This document shows positions 26,783 through 34,939 of a DNA stretch of 64,000 bases, piece after piece (position 1 is the first letter of the stretch; the number at the start of each line of letters is the position of its first letter). Made by a program: the position numbers and the translations under genes. The stretch spans positions 186,001 through 250,000 of the forward strand of contig NZ_LTAZ01000001.1 of assembly GCF_001593955.1 (NCBI RefSeq), given 5' to 3'. This DNA comes from Halalkalicoccus paucihalophilus. GTDB taxonomy: Archaea; Halobacteriota; Halobacteria; Halobacteriales; Halalkalicoccaceae. A model generated the notes under the pieces. The model made no database searches and was not told the origin of the DNA. It was given only the letters and a program-made list of their open reading frames with translations.

Positions 26783-27655
26783 TTACTCCAGCAGCTCAGG
26801 CAGGTCGTTGACCGAGTCGAGCACCGCCGCCGCGCCCTCGGCCTCGTACTTCCCTTTCCCGCGTTCACCGGTCAGCCCGCCTGTGAGGACGCCGACGCCG
26901 TAATAGTCCCTGTCGGGATCGGCCTCGGCGGCGTTTCGCGCCGTGCGCACGTCGTCCAAGGTGTCGCCGACGAAAACGACCGAGTCGGCGTCGAACCGCT
27001 CGGCGAGCGCCACGAGCGCCCGCGGATGGGGCTTTCCCTCCTTCCAGTCGTCCATCGTAAAGCGGTGTGTCTCGGGGATCGCGAGCCCGACTCTCGACAG
27101 GGCGATCTCGGCCTCCGAGGCGGGCCGCCCAGTCAGGACGCCGACCGCACGGTCGGCGAGCCACTCCCTCGTACTCGCATCGAGCAACACCGGCTCGTCG
27201 TGGATGAACCCCGAGTGGTCCACCAGAACCCCCGGCGGCGTCTCGCCTTCGAGGTCGCCGTAGAGATCGGCTCCGAGATACAGCCACTGGAACACCTCGT
27301 GCAGGCGCTCGCGGTCCCAGCGCCCGAAGACCCGCTCTGTGGCCGCCGGCGAGAGGGCGATCTCGACGACGTCCTCCGCCGCTTCGAGACCGCCCCCGCG
27401 TTCGGCGATGCGGTCGGTGAACGCCTCGACGGACTGGGCATACCCCTCCTGACGGGCGAGGACGTACAGCGCCGCCGCATACGTGAGTTCCCAGTCGTTG
27501 TTGAACCCGCCCGCGTCCTTGAACGCCTGAATCCCCTCCCTGGGGATGGTGTCGTCGTAGACCCGCTCGATGGACTCGACGATCGCCCGGCGGTACGAGT
27601 CGGCAACGTCGACGAGCACCCCGTCGATATCGAGCACGACGCAGTCTGCGCGCAT
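26783..27655 (-). CDS. HAD-superfamily hydrolase (TIGR01548-like)
   Basis: A 290-residue haloacid-dehalogenase phosphatase with motif I DIDGVLVD (nucleophile Asp9, acid/base Asp11), motif II LTGRPA, the lysine in GKPHP, and motif [13 protein letters not shown] long cap insertion lies at about 35-160. It probably dephosphorylates a small metabolite; the TIGR01548 label (sometimes linked to histidinol-phosphate metabolism) is my recollection. Confidence 0.88.
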   Translation of the reverse strand: MRADCVVLDIDGVLVDVADSYRRAIVESIERVYDDTIPREGIQAFKDAGGFNNDWELTYAAALYVLARQEGYAQSVEAFTDRIAERGGGLEAAEDVVEIALSPAATERVFGRWDRERLHEVFQWLYLGADLYGDLEGETPPGVLVDHSGFIHDEPVLLDASTREWLADRAVGVLTGRPASEAEIALSRVGLAIPETHRFTMDDWKEGKPHPRALVALAERFDADSVVFVGDTLDDVRTARNAAEADPDRDYYGVGVLTGGLTGERGKGKYEAEGAAAVLDSVNDLPELLE

Positions 27656-27706
27656 ACCCGACCGTACGAGCGAGGGGGTATGTGGCTATTGTTTTCCGTC
27701 GAGGGA

Positions 27707-29350
27707 TTACGCCAGCGTATACGTATCGAACCGGCGGACGACGTACTGATAGGCGACCGGCGGCACGACGGCCCCGAGCGAGACGGCGACGACACCGCCG
27801 ACGAGACGGAGCGTCGCGGGGGCTATCTCGACGGGCGAGACGAGAAGCGTCGACCAGAACGCGACGGCGTTCGAGACGAGGGTCGCACCGCCCGGAATCA
27901 GGGCGACGCCAGCGCCGAAAAAGCCCATCGCCAACACGAACGAGTAGGAGACGAACGCCCGCTTGCTCGGAACCACGACGCGCCGATTACGGGTGATCCG
28001 GACCGCACCGAACCGCGGGAAGGCGGTTCCGATCGCCAGTGCGACGACCGGCCCGGTGACGCTGAGAAGGGCGCTCACGGCGGTCAGCAGTACCCAGACG
28101 GTCGGTTCGAGCGGGCTCAACGCGCCCGCGATCGCGATCACCGCCACGAGCACGGGGAGGCCGACGGCGGTCACAGAGAGGACTTGCCCCCGAACGAACT
28201 GGGAGCCACGAACCGTCGAGGTCAGCGTCACGGGGAGCATCGGGCCCTCGTCGCCCAGCGGGTTGAGCGCGGCCGCACCGATCGCCCACGCACCGTAGAG
28301 CGCCAACAGAACGGGAAGCGACTCCGGGACCCGCCCCGACGTGGCCGCGTCCCGAAGCGGAACGAACAGGAACAACAGGGGATACGCCACGTAGACGAGC
28401 CGAAACGGGGCACGGGCGGTCCGCGCCCAAACGGTCGCGGCCACGGTCCGCGTTGGACCGGTCGCGACCCGCGAGAGGACGGGATTGGACCCCGACGACC
28501 CGTGCCGTGTTCGGGCCGCGGGTCGGGCCCCGTCGCTATACCAGAGGCGGATCGCCGTCCGGACGTCGAGCGCGAGCAGCGACGGACCGCCGATCACGAG
28601 CAGACAGATCGCACCCGCGACCCGCATCGGATCGGGATCGACGCCGGGAACGCCGAGCACGAGCAGGTCGCCGAACCACGCGATCGGGACGTCCTGCAGG
28701 AGGACGAACAGTCGCGAAAGAACCCGGCCGAACGCCTGCGAGGAGACGGCGGCGAGGTAGACGAGGAATCCGACGACCGCGAGGACGGAGCGGTATCGCG
28801 TGAGCAGTTCCGAGCGGGCGAAGACGGTCTTGAGCAGCGTTCCGACGAGATGGCCCGCGAGCAGCGCCGTCACGAACAGCGCGAACAGCGCGAGGACGAG
28901 GCTCGGAAACGCCGTCGGCGCTCGGAGGCCGATCGCCAACGCCGCGCTCACCGCGAGGATCGGAACCGCGACGACCGACATCAGACGAGCGAACTCGGCC
29001 AGCACGAGTCCGCCGACCACGTCGGCCGCCGGAACCGTCGTCAACAGCCCCGCGTCGTTGTCGATCCGACCCGTTTTGCCGACGGCCCGCTGGGCGAGCA
29101 GTATCGCCGAAACGAGCCAGAGGAGCGCAAGCGCCCCGCGGGCGACCGCGAGGACCGGAACGGCGGCGACGATGGAGTCGGCGAAGTGATAGGCCACGTA
29201 CGAGCCGCCGACCGTCGGCCCCCCGACGAACAGCAGCGTAAAGACCGCGAACCCGAGCAACTGGATCGGTTCCGTACTGATGGCCCTGCGGCCCCGGAGA
29301 CACTCGATACGCGCGATTCTGGCGCTCGTTCGCGGCGTCGGCCAGTTCAT
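27707..29350 (-). CDS. Large polytopic membrane protein, ABC-2-like permease candidate
   Basis: A 547-residue protein with a basic cytosolic N-terminus and about 12 predicted helices in two halves separated by a charged loop around residues 265-310. The topology, with paired loops before hydrophobic blocks, resembles ABC-2 type exporters, but no ATP-binding gene is adjacent. Haloarchaeal relatives exist by my recollection but have no known role. The start at 29350 is the first ATG; the true start could be internal. Confidence 0.75.
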   Translation of the reverse strand: MNWPTPRTSARIARIECLRGRRAISTEPIQLLGFAVFTLLFVGGPTVGGSYVAYHFADSIVAAVPVLAVARGALALLWLVSAILLAQRAVGKTGRIDNDAGLLTTVPAADVVGGLVLAEFARLMSVVAVPILAVSAALAIGLRAPTAFPSLVLALFALFVTALLAGHLVGTLLKTVFARSELLTRYRSVLAVVGFLVYLAAVSSQAFGRVLSRLFVLLQDVPIAWFGDLLVLGVPGVDPDPMRVAGAICLLVIGGPSLLALDVRTAIRLWYSDGARPAARTRHGSSGSNPVLSRVATGPTRTVAATVWARTARAPFRLVYVAYPLLFLFVPLRDAATSGRVPESLPVLLALYGAWAIGAAALNPLGDEGPMLPVTLTSTVRGSQFVRGQVLSVTAVGLPVLVAVIAIAGALSPLEPTVWVLLTAVSALLSVTGPVVALAIGTAFPRFGAVRITRNRRVVVPSKRAFVSYSFVLAMGFFGAGVALIPGGATLVSNAVAFWSTLLVSPVEIAPATLRLVGGVVAVSLGAVVPPVAYQYVVRRFDTYTLA

Positions 29351-29545
29351 CGACCCACCGACGCGAGTCGTTCGTGACGACGATCGAAGGGACAGGAACC
29401 GACACGATCGGCCACCACCGAAATCATGCTTATTACATCATCCATGAATGTGAAAACAGTATCGTTCGGCTGTTCGACCCGTCGGTCGCCCGCCGGTGTC
29501 GATCCGGCTCCGTGGAAACGGGTCGTCGGGCCCGTCTGCAACGGA

Positions 29546-29950
29546 TCAGTCCTCGAACCGCGAGCGCTTTGCGACGAACAGCGTCTCCGCCGGGAGGGTG
29601 CGCCGCGAGACGGGGATTGCGGGGCCGTCGCCGCCGAGCGTGGTAAAGAGGAAGTCGGCGTCGACCCGACGGGCGAGCGCTCGAATCGGCCGATGGAGTT
29701 CCGGCGGACAGTTGAGCGCGTAGATCGCGTCGGCGTCGGCGTAGATCCCGAGGTCGGGGTCGGTGACGTCGTCGAGGACGAAGGCGACGTTGTCAGGCAC
29801 CTCGCGGGGATAGACGTCCGTCACGGTGACCCGTCTCCCCGCGTCGGCGAGCGCGCGGGAGACGTCGGTCCGACGACCGATCCCGACCTCGACCAGAACG
29901 TCGTGGGGGGCGAGTTCCGCGACGAGTCCCTCGAAGCGACCCGATTTCAT
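29546..29950 (-). CDS. UPF0146 family protein
   Basis: A 134-residue Rossmann-like protein with VEVGIGRRTDVSRALADAG and a VTVTDVYPRE strand, the pattern of the archaeal UPF0146 family, which looks like a reduced SAM-methyltransferase fold. No activity is known. ATG 29950 is used; the longer open frame overlaps the divergent archaemetzincin gene. Confidence 0.85.
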   Translation of the reverse strand: MKSGRFEGLVAELAPHDVLVEVGIGRRTDVSRALADAGRRVTVTDVYPREVPDNVAFVLDDVTDPDLGIYADADAIYALNCPPELHRPIRALARRVDADFLFTTLGGDGPAIPVSRRTLPAETLFVAKRSRFED

Positions 29951-29990
29951 GGCCGTGATACTTATGATTCGGTACGTCATACCCCTTTTC

Positions 29991-30512
29991 ATGCATGTCG
30001 ACATCGTGCCGGTCGGGGAGCTCTCGGCGGCGGTGAAACGGGAGGCCTCGTCGGGGCTGCGGTCGGTGTATGACTGTGACGTGACACTCCACGACGAGCA
30101 GTCGATCCCCGCCGGCGCGTACGACGCGAACCGAAACCAGCATCGGGCCGAGGAGTTCATCGAACTGGCCTCCCGGGTGGGAAGCGGCGAGAAGAACATC
30201 GCCATCACCGCCAAGGACCTCTTCTACCGCCGGCGCAACTACGTCTTCGGGTTGGCGTATCTCGACGGCAACGGCAGCGTGATCTCGACGTATCGCCTCC
30301 AGACCTCCAGTGACGGCGGCTTTTCCGAAAAGAGCGCGGGCGAGATCTTCGGCGATCGGGTTCGCAAGGAGGTCGTCCACGAGATCGGCCACACGATGGG
30401 GTTAGAGCACTGCGACAACAACCGCTGTGTGATGAATTTCTCGCCGACCGTTCGGGAGGTCGACATCAAGGAGCAGAACCTCTGTGGGACCTGCCAGCGG
30501 ACGGTCCTCTAA
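29991..30512 (+). CDS. amzA: Archaemetzincin
   Basis: Zinc metalloprotease of 173 residues. The active site HEIGHTMGLEH is followed by two cysteine pairs that bind a structural zinc (HCDNNRC, then CGTC), exactly the archaemetzincin signature. ATG 29991 is chosen because a TATA-like ATACTTATGA lies about 28-35 nt upstream. The start is only 40 bp from the divergent UPF0146 start, so their promoters overlap. The physiological substrate is unknown. Confidence 0.95.
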   Translation: MHVDIVPVGELSAAVKREASSGLRSVYDCDVTLHDEQSIPAGAYDANRNQHRAEEFIELASRVGSGEKNIAITAKDLFYRRRNYVFGLAYLDGNGSVISTYRLQTSSDGGFSEKSAGEIFGDRVRKEVVHEIGHTMGLEHCDNNRCVMNFSPTVREVDIKEQNLCGTCQRTVL

Positions 30513-31270
30513 CGCGCCGTCCAGCCCCCGTCGACGCCCAGACACGCGCCCGTAACGTATGAAGCGGCGTCGCTCGCGAGGAATACCACCGGCGCGGCGA
30601 TCTCCTCCGGTTCGGCAAAGCGCTCTAGAGGGGTGCGCGAGAGCAACGACTCCTTGAGCCCCTCGTTTTCCATCGCCTCCCTCGTTAGCTCGGTCGCGAC
30701 GTAGCCCGGCGCGACCGCGTTTACTCGTACGTCCGGCGCCCAGTCGAGTGCCATGCTCTTGGAGAGTCCTACGAGCCCGTGCTTCGAGGCGACGTAAGGG
30801 TGCTGGCGCGGCAATCCCACGAGACCGCCGACGCTCGCGACGTTGACGACCGATCTCACCGATTCCTCGCCGGCGACTTTCGCACACAGGAACGCTCCGC
30901 GAAGGTTGACGTCCAGCGTCCGGTCGTAGCCCTCCATCGCGACGGCCTCGGGCGTGCCGAGCGCGTCCTCGGGGTTGATCCCGGCGTTGTTCACGAGGAC
31001 ATCGGGCGAACCCATCTCCTCATCGACCCGCTCGAACAGCTCCCGAACCTCGTTTTCCTCGGTCACGTCGGTAGGTTGGAGCAGGGAGTCGCCGCCCCGG
31101 CTCTCGATCTCGCCGACGACGGTTTCGAGGGCGTCCTCCGATCGGGCCGCGGGCACGACGTCAGCGCCGGCATCGGCCAGTGCGAGCGCGATCGCCCGGC
31201 CGATCCCGCGGCTCGCCCCGGTGACGACGGCGACGTGTTCCGAGCAGTCGAACGCATCGAGAACTGACAT
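30509..31270 (-). CDS. Short-chain dehydrogenase/reductase
   Basis: A 253-residue classical SDR with the cofactor motif TGASRGIGRA, the NNAG motif and the catalytic YVASK. The closing VTGACLGVDGGW is typical of FabG/glucose-dehydrogenase-like enzymes. NAD(P)-dependent oxidation of an alcohol or reduction of a ketone is likely, substrate unknown. The 3' end overlaps archaemetzincin by 4 bp. Confidence 0.9.
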   Translation of the reverse strand: MSVLDAFDCSEHVAVVTGASRGIGRAIALALADAGADVVPAARSEDALETVVGEIESRGGDSLLQPTDVTEENEVRELFERVDEEMGSPDVLVNNAGINPEDALGTPEAVAMEGYDRTLDVNLRGAFLCAKVAGEESVRSVVNVASVGGLVGLPRQHPYVASKHGLVGLSKSMALDWAPDVRVNAVAPGYVATELTREAMENEGLKESLLSRTPLERFAEPEEIAAPVVFLASDAASYVTGACLGVDGGWTAR

Positions 31271-31312
31271 ACCGGGCGTGCGTCGGGCGGCGGCTTAAGG
31301 GCTCGTATGGAC

Positions 31313-31732
31313 TCACCGTACGACCGTTACGGGCACCGGCGAGCGCCGGACGACGAGTTCGGCGGTGTTCCCGATCAGGAGCCGAGAGGAGAGATCCCGG
31401 CCGTGACTCCCGATCACGACGGCATCGAAGTCCCCGGCGCGCTCGACGATCGCTCTCGAAGGAGGCCCGAGCGCGACGGCGGTATCGATCCCGCGGTCGT
31501 GCTCGGCCGTGATCTCGCGTGCCCGGTCGAGTATCGGTTTCGCGTGTTCTGCCGCCGCCTCAGGGACGCTCTCGGAAAGCGAGAGTCCCACCGCCTCGCC
31601 CATGAACCAACTCGGAACGCCGACGACCGAAAGCACCGTTATCTCGGCGTCTGGATGGGCCTCGACGGCGAATTCGAGCGCGCGCTCGGCCATCCTCGAA
31701 CCGTCCATCGCGACGAGAACACGGGCGAGCAT
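31313..31732 (-). CDS. Universal stress protein (UspA family)
   Basis: A 139-residue ATP-binding UspA domain, with the start VLVAMDGSRMAERALEFA and the phosphate-binding glycine motif GSHGRD...GNTAELVVRRSPVPV at the end. ATG 31732 is preferred over a GTG two codons upstream because a TATA-like GATTTATCGC is 27 nt away. Such proteins respond to stress in haloarchaea, but the signal is not defined here. Confidence 0.9.
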   Translation of the reverse strand: MLARVLVAMDGSRMAERALEFAVEAHPDAEITVLSVVGVPSWFMGEAVGLSLSESVPEAAAEHAKPILDRAREITAEHDRGIDTAVALGPPSRAIVERAGDFDAVVIGSHGRDLSSRLLIGNTAELVVRRSPVPVTVVR

Positions 31733-31934
31733 ACTCACAGTACGCTGTTATCAGCGATAAATCCGTGTTCGATTCGGACTCGCTCGTTCCGGGCTCTAGA
31801 CAGTCGTAGTACTGTGGGATCAATAGCGTTTGACAACGAGAGAGACCACTACCGACTGGTTCGGTTCAGTCACCGGGAGAGGAGCTGCCCGACAGTCATG
31901 AGCGCGCTCGTGGTCCCAGTCAGTCCGATCAGGC

Positions 31935-32330
31935 TCAGAAGCCGAGAAGATCGAGATCGTTCCCGATGAACGGGATCAGGGCGAACGCGCCGAACCCGAC
32001 GACCGCGAAGAGGATGGCCAGAAACGGATCGTAGCGCTCGTCGTGGAGTTCGTCAAGGGCCTCTGACAGCCGAACCCACTCGTTTTCCTCGGGCGTGTCA
32101 CCGACCTCGGTGAGCCTGCGCTCGATCCCCTTGTCGGTGCGAACCGCATAGAAGAGCCGCCGGTAGCCGACCAGCATGGTGCCGAACATCGCGCCGACGA
32201 GGAGGTTCTCACGTCCGCCCAGTACGAGGACCGCAAGACCGACGGCGAGCGTCGGGGCGAGAAAGAGCGCGAGGAACTCGCGGAGGTCGACGAAGGGCGC
32301 TCGCGTCCCTTCACGGCCGGCGGGTAACAC
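31935..32330 (-). CDS. Haloarchaeal membrane protein (131 aa)
   Basis: Two N-terminal membrane helices (about 20-36 and 42-58), a charged loop, then two more near the C-terminus (about 105-125). The start is a GTG, with an AT-rich ATTTTATACG about 30-38 nt upstream on the minus strand. The region between its stop and the UspA gene (31739-31934) holds no further gene that I can support. The function is unknown. Confidence 0.7.
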   Translation of the reverse strand: MLPAGREGTRAPFVDLREFLALFLAPTLAVGLAVLVLGGRENLLVGAMFGTMLVGYRRLFYAVRTDKGIERRLTEVGDTPEENEWVRLSEALDELHDERYDPFLAILFAVVGFGAFALIPFIGNDLDLLGF

Positions 32331-32392
32331 TGTCGTTCGGGAGCTACTACAGCCGATTCGTATAAAATTCCGGTGGCCAGTTCGCGATCCGC

Positions 32393-34207
32393 TCAGGGCG
32401 CGTAGTAGTACTCGCCCTGTTTTTTCTGCTGGCGGTCGAGCTGGCTGTCGGGCTTGTTGATCCGCGGGCGGCTCGTGCGCTCGTCGCGGCGGAAGGTCAC
32501 ATCGAGGTTCGCGAGGAACTCGTTCATCCCCTCGCGCATCCCCTGTGGCTGGCTCGCGTGGCCGTGGTGGGCGGGCTCGCCCTCGAAGACCAGTAGGCGG
32601 TCGGCGAGCAGGTCCATCATGTAGATGTCGTGGTCGATCACCATGACCGTCGCGTCCTGGGTCTCGGCGTACCGGCGGATCGCACGCGTCGCGAGCACCC
32701 GCTGTTCGACGTCCAGATGGGCGGAGGGCTCGTCGAGCAGGAACAGGTCGGCCTCCTTCGAGAGACAGGCCGCGATGGCGACGCGCTGGCGCTCCCCGCC
32801 CGAGAGGTCGTCGAGGTTCTGCTCCATGATCCGGGAGAGCTGGAGGGGCTTTGCGATCTCGGTGTTCCAGTGTGAGGAGCCGAACTCATCAGTAATGGAC
32901 GAGAGGAAGACGTCGACGCGCATGGGCTGGTCGATCTCGATGTACTGGGGCTTGTAGGCGACCTCCAGATCGGTCTCGAACTCGCCCTCGTCGGGCGCGA
33001 GCTTTCCGGCGACGAGCTTCGCGAAGGTGGATTTCCCGATGCCGTTGGGCCCGACGATCCCGAGCACTTCCTCCTCGCGGATCGTACCGCTTTCGACCTC
33101 CAAGGAGAAGGCGTCGTCGCCGTAGGATTTGGTCATCTTCGGGTACTCGATCAGCGGGTCGGCGTGGCTCACGGTCCGGGGGGCGTGCTGTTCGAACCCG
33201 ATGGCCTCCGGACGGATCCGCATGTTCTCGTTGTCGAGGTAGCCCGCGAGATACTCGTTGATACCATTGCGAACCGACTTGGGCGAGGTGATGACACCGT
33301 AGGCGCCGGGTTCACCGTAGGCGACGTGGAGGTTGTCACAGAGCAGGTCCAGGATCGCGAGGTCGTGTTCGACCACGAGCATGGAGCGATCGCCCTCTTC
33401 TGCGAGCTCTCGAATGATCCGGGCGACGGTGACGCGCTGGCCGATGTCGAGGTAGGGAGTGATCTCGTCGAGGAAGTAGAAATCGGCATCGCGGGCCAGA
33501 CAGGCGGCGATCGCTACCCGTTGAAGCTCCCCGCCGGAGAGTTCATCGATCCCCTGATCCATGACGGGGGAAATCGAGAGCCGCTCGACCAGTCCGTCGA
33601 GCGCGCCGCGTTCGTCGGTGTGTTCGAGGAGTTCGCGGGTGTTGCCGTCGAACTGCTTGGGGATCTGGTCGACGTACTGGGGCTTTCGCGCGACGCTGAC
33701 CTCGCCGTCGCGCACCTCGCGGATGTAGTCCTGCAGTTCGGTCCCCCGGTAGGCGTCGAGGACGGCGTCCCACCCCGGCTCCTCCTCGTGCCGGCCGAGG
33801 TTCGGAACGAGCTCGCCCGAGAGGATGTTCACTGCCGTGGATTTCCCGATCCCGTTCGGGCCGAGAATACCGGTGACTTGGCCCTCGATGGGGATCGGCA
33901 GGCCGTAGAGCGAAAAGGCGTTTTCTCCATACCTGTGGACGGGATCGTCCTGCAGTTCCTGGGGCAGGTTGATGATCTCGATGGCGTCGAACGGGCACTT
34001 CTCGACGCAGATCCCGCAGGTCTCGCCCAGACAGATCTCCTCGGAGATGCGGATCTGGTCGGGGCCGCCCTCCTCTGCGTCCTCGCCCCGTTGGGTGATA
34101 CACTCCTTGCCCGTCCTGTTGGGCGGACAGTAGTTCGCACACTCGTAGCTACAGCGGTCGGGCTGGCACCGATCGAGGTCGACCACTGCGATACTGTCGT
34201 CGGCCAT
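32393..34207 (-). CDS. Ribosome recycling ATPase ABCE1/Rli1
   Basis: Splits ribosomes into subunits after termination. The 604-residue protein has two N-terminal [4Fe-4S] clusters (cysteine clusters CQPDRC...CANYCP and CLGETCGICVEKCP), then two ATPase domains, each with GPNGIGKST, an LSGGE signature and a Walker B segment. ATG 34207 places the first FeS cluster near residue 13, as usual. Two nt separate it from the EMC6-like gene upstream. Confidence 0.97.
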   Translation of the reverse strand: MADDSIAVVDLDRCQPDRCSYECANYCPPNRTGKECITQRGEDAEEGGPDQIRISEEICLGETCGICVEKCPFDAIEIINLPQELQDDPVHRYGENAFSLYGLPIPIEGQVTGILGPNGIGKSTAVNILSGELVPNLGRHEEEPGWDAVLDAYRGTELQDYIREVRDGEVSVARKPQYVDQIPKQFDGNTRELLEHTDERGALDGLVERLSISPVMDQGIDELSGGELQRVAIAACLARDADFYFLDEITPYLDIGQRVTVARIIRELAEEGDRSMLVVEHDLAILDLLCDNLHVAYGEPGAYGVITSPKSVRNGINEYLAGYLDNENMRIRPEAIGFEQHAPRTVSHADPLIEYPKMTKSYGDDAFSLEVESGTIREEEVLGIVGPNGIGKSTFAKLVAGKLAPDEGEFETDLEVAYKPQYIEIDQPMRVDVFLSSITDEFGSSHWNTEIAKPLQLSRIMEQNLDDLSGGERQRVAIAACLSKEADLFLLDEPSAHLDVEQRVLATRAIRRYAETQDATVMVIDHDIYMMDLLADRLLVFEGEPAHHGHASQPQGMREGMNEFLANLDVTFRRDERTSRPRINKPDSQLDRQQKKQGEYYYAP

Positions 34208-34209
34208 CG

Positions 34210-34509
34210 TTAGAACGTGACCTCGGTGGTGAGCAGGATGCCCCAGGTGACGAACCAGAGACAGAAGCTCATGAAGCCGATGAACAGTTTGTCCTTCGTC
34301 GAGAACTCCTCGACGATCCCCGTGACTTTCAGCACGGGGAACTGAACCAGAACGAGCGCCCCGAGCACCACGAGTGCGATGGGGTCGCCGGCGTCGCTCG
34401 CGAGCGCGGCGGAGGCGATCCCCGCGCCGATGCCCGCAAGCGAGCAGACCGCGGTGACCGTCACCGCCCGGATGTGGGCCGAGCGCTGCTCGACCGCTTC
34501 GGTTGCCAT
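34210..34509 (-). CDS. EMC6-like membrane protein
   Basis: A 99-residue protein with three membrane helices (about 15-35, 40-60 and 75-97). I recall it as the archaeal EMC6-like family that accompanies the ABCE1 gene; EMC6 is a core subunit of the eukaryotic membrane-protein insertase complex. ATG 34509 follows a TATA-like GCTTTTGAGC by about 27 nt. It is the first gene of an operon with ABCE1, which suggests a link between ribosome recycling and membrane insertion, but that link is inference. Confidence 0.82.
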   Translation of the reverse strand: MATEAVEQRSAHIRAVTVTAVCSLAGIGAGIASAALASDAGDPIALVVLGALVLVQFPVLKVTGIVEEFSTKDKLFIGFMSFCLWFVTWGILLTTEVTF

Positions 34510-34583
34510 GCGTGAGAATCGGCCGCCGGGGCTCAAAAGCCGTTCGCTTATCCCTTCGAGACGGTGTGAGACGGATGCTCAAC

Positions 34584-34592
34584 CTTTATACC
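34584..34592 (+). promoter_or_regulatory. TATA box of the small winged-helix gene
   Basis: CTTTATACC, about 28 nt upstream of ATG 34617. It excludes the longer frame. Confidence 0.65.
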
Positions 34593-34616
34593 CGTGGCGC
34601 GTTTCGATTCGTAGTG

Positions 34617-34895
34617 ATGACTGACTCAGAGACGGAAACCGTCGAGGACCTTCCTCCGAGCGCGAAACTCGTCTTCAAGGTCCTCGAGTACAACGGCTCA
34701 CTCACCCAGAAGCAGATCGTCAACGAGTCGATGCTCTCGGCACGCACGGTGCGCTACGCCCTCGAACGCCTCGAAAACATCGATATCGTAGATGAGGATA
34801 TCTACTTCGCTGACGCCCGACAGAACCTCTATACGCTCGACAGCGAGGCGGTCGTCGCTGACGGCGGCCCCGACGAAGTCTGTTGTGCCGAATAA
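34617..34895 (+). CDS. Small winged-helix DNA-binding protein (92 aa)
   Basis: A single winged-helix domain: KLVFKVLEYNGSLTQKQIV forms the first helices, SARTVRYALERL the recognition helix and DARQNLYTLD the wing. There is no effector domain, as in many archaeal MarR/TrmB-like or TFE-like small regulators. Two cysteines sit at the C-terminus (VCCAE). It probably acts as a transcription factor; target genes are unknown. Confidence 0.82.
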   Translation: MTDSETETVEDLPPSAKLVFKVLEYNGSLTQKQIVNESMLSARTVRYALERLENIDIVDEDIYFADARQNLYTLDSEAVVADGGPDEVCCAE

Positions 34896-34939
34896 CCAGC
34901 GCGACCGTCCAACCCATCTCGATTTCTCGTACTGACCGA

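Noticed and set aside
27026..29377. A 783-codon plus-strand open frame
   Set aside because: It is antisense to the HAD and membrane-protein genes, with a highly charged Arg/Asp composition and no family similarity.
31870..31945. A hydrophobic minus-strand frame (LLSLIGLTGTTSALMTVGQLL) after the 131-aa membrane gene
   Set aside because: It lies in a different frame from the membrane gene and has no suitable start. A frameshifted extension is possible but unsupported.
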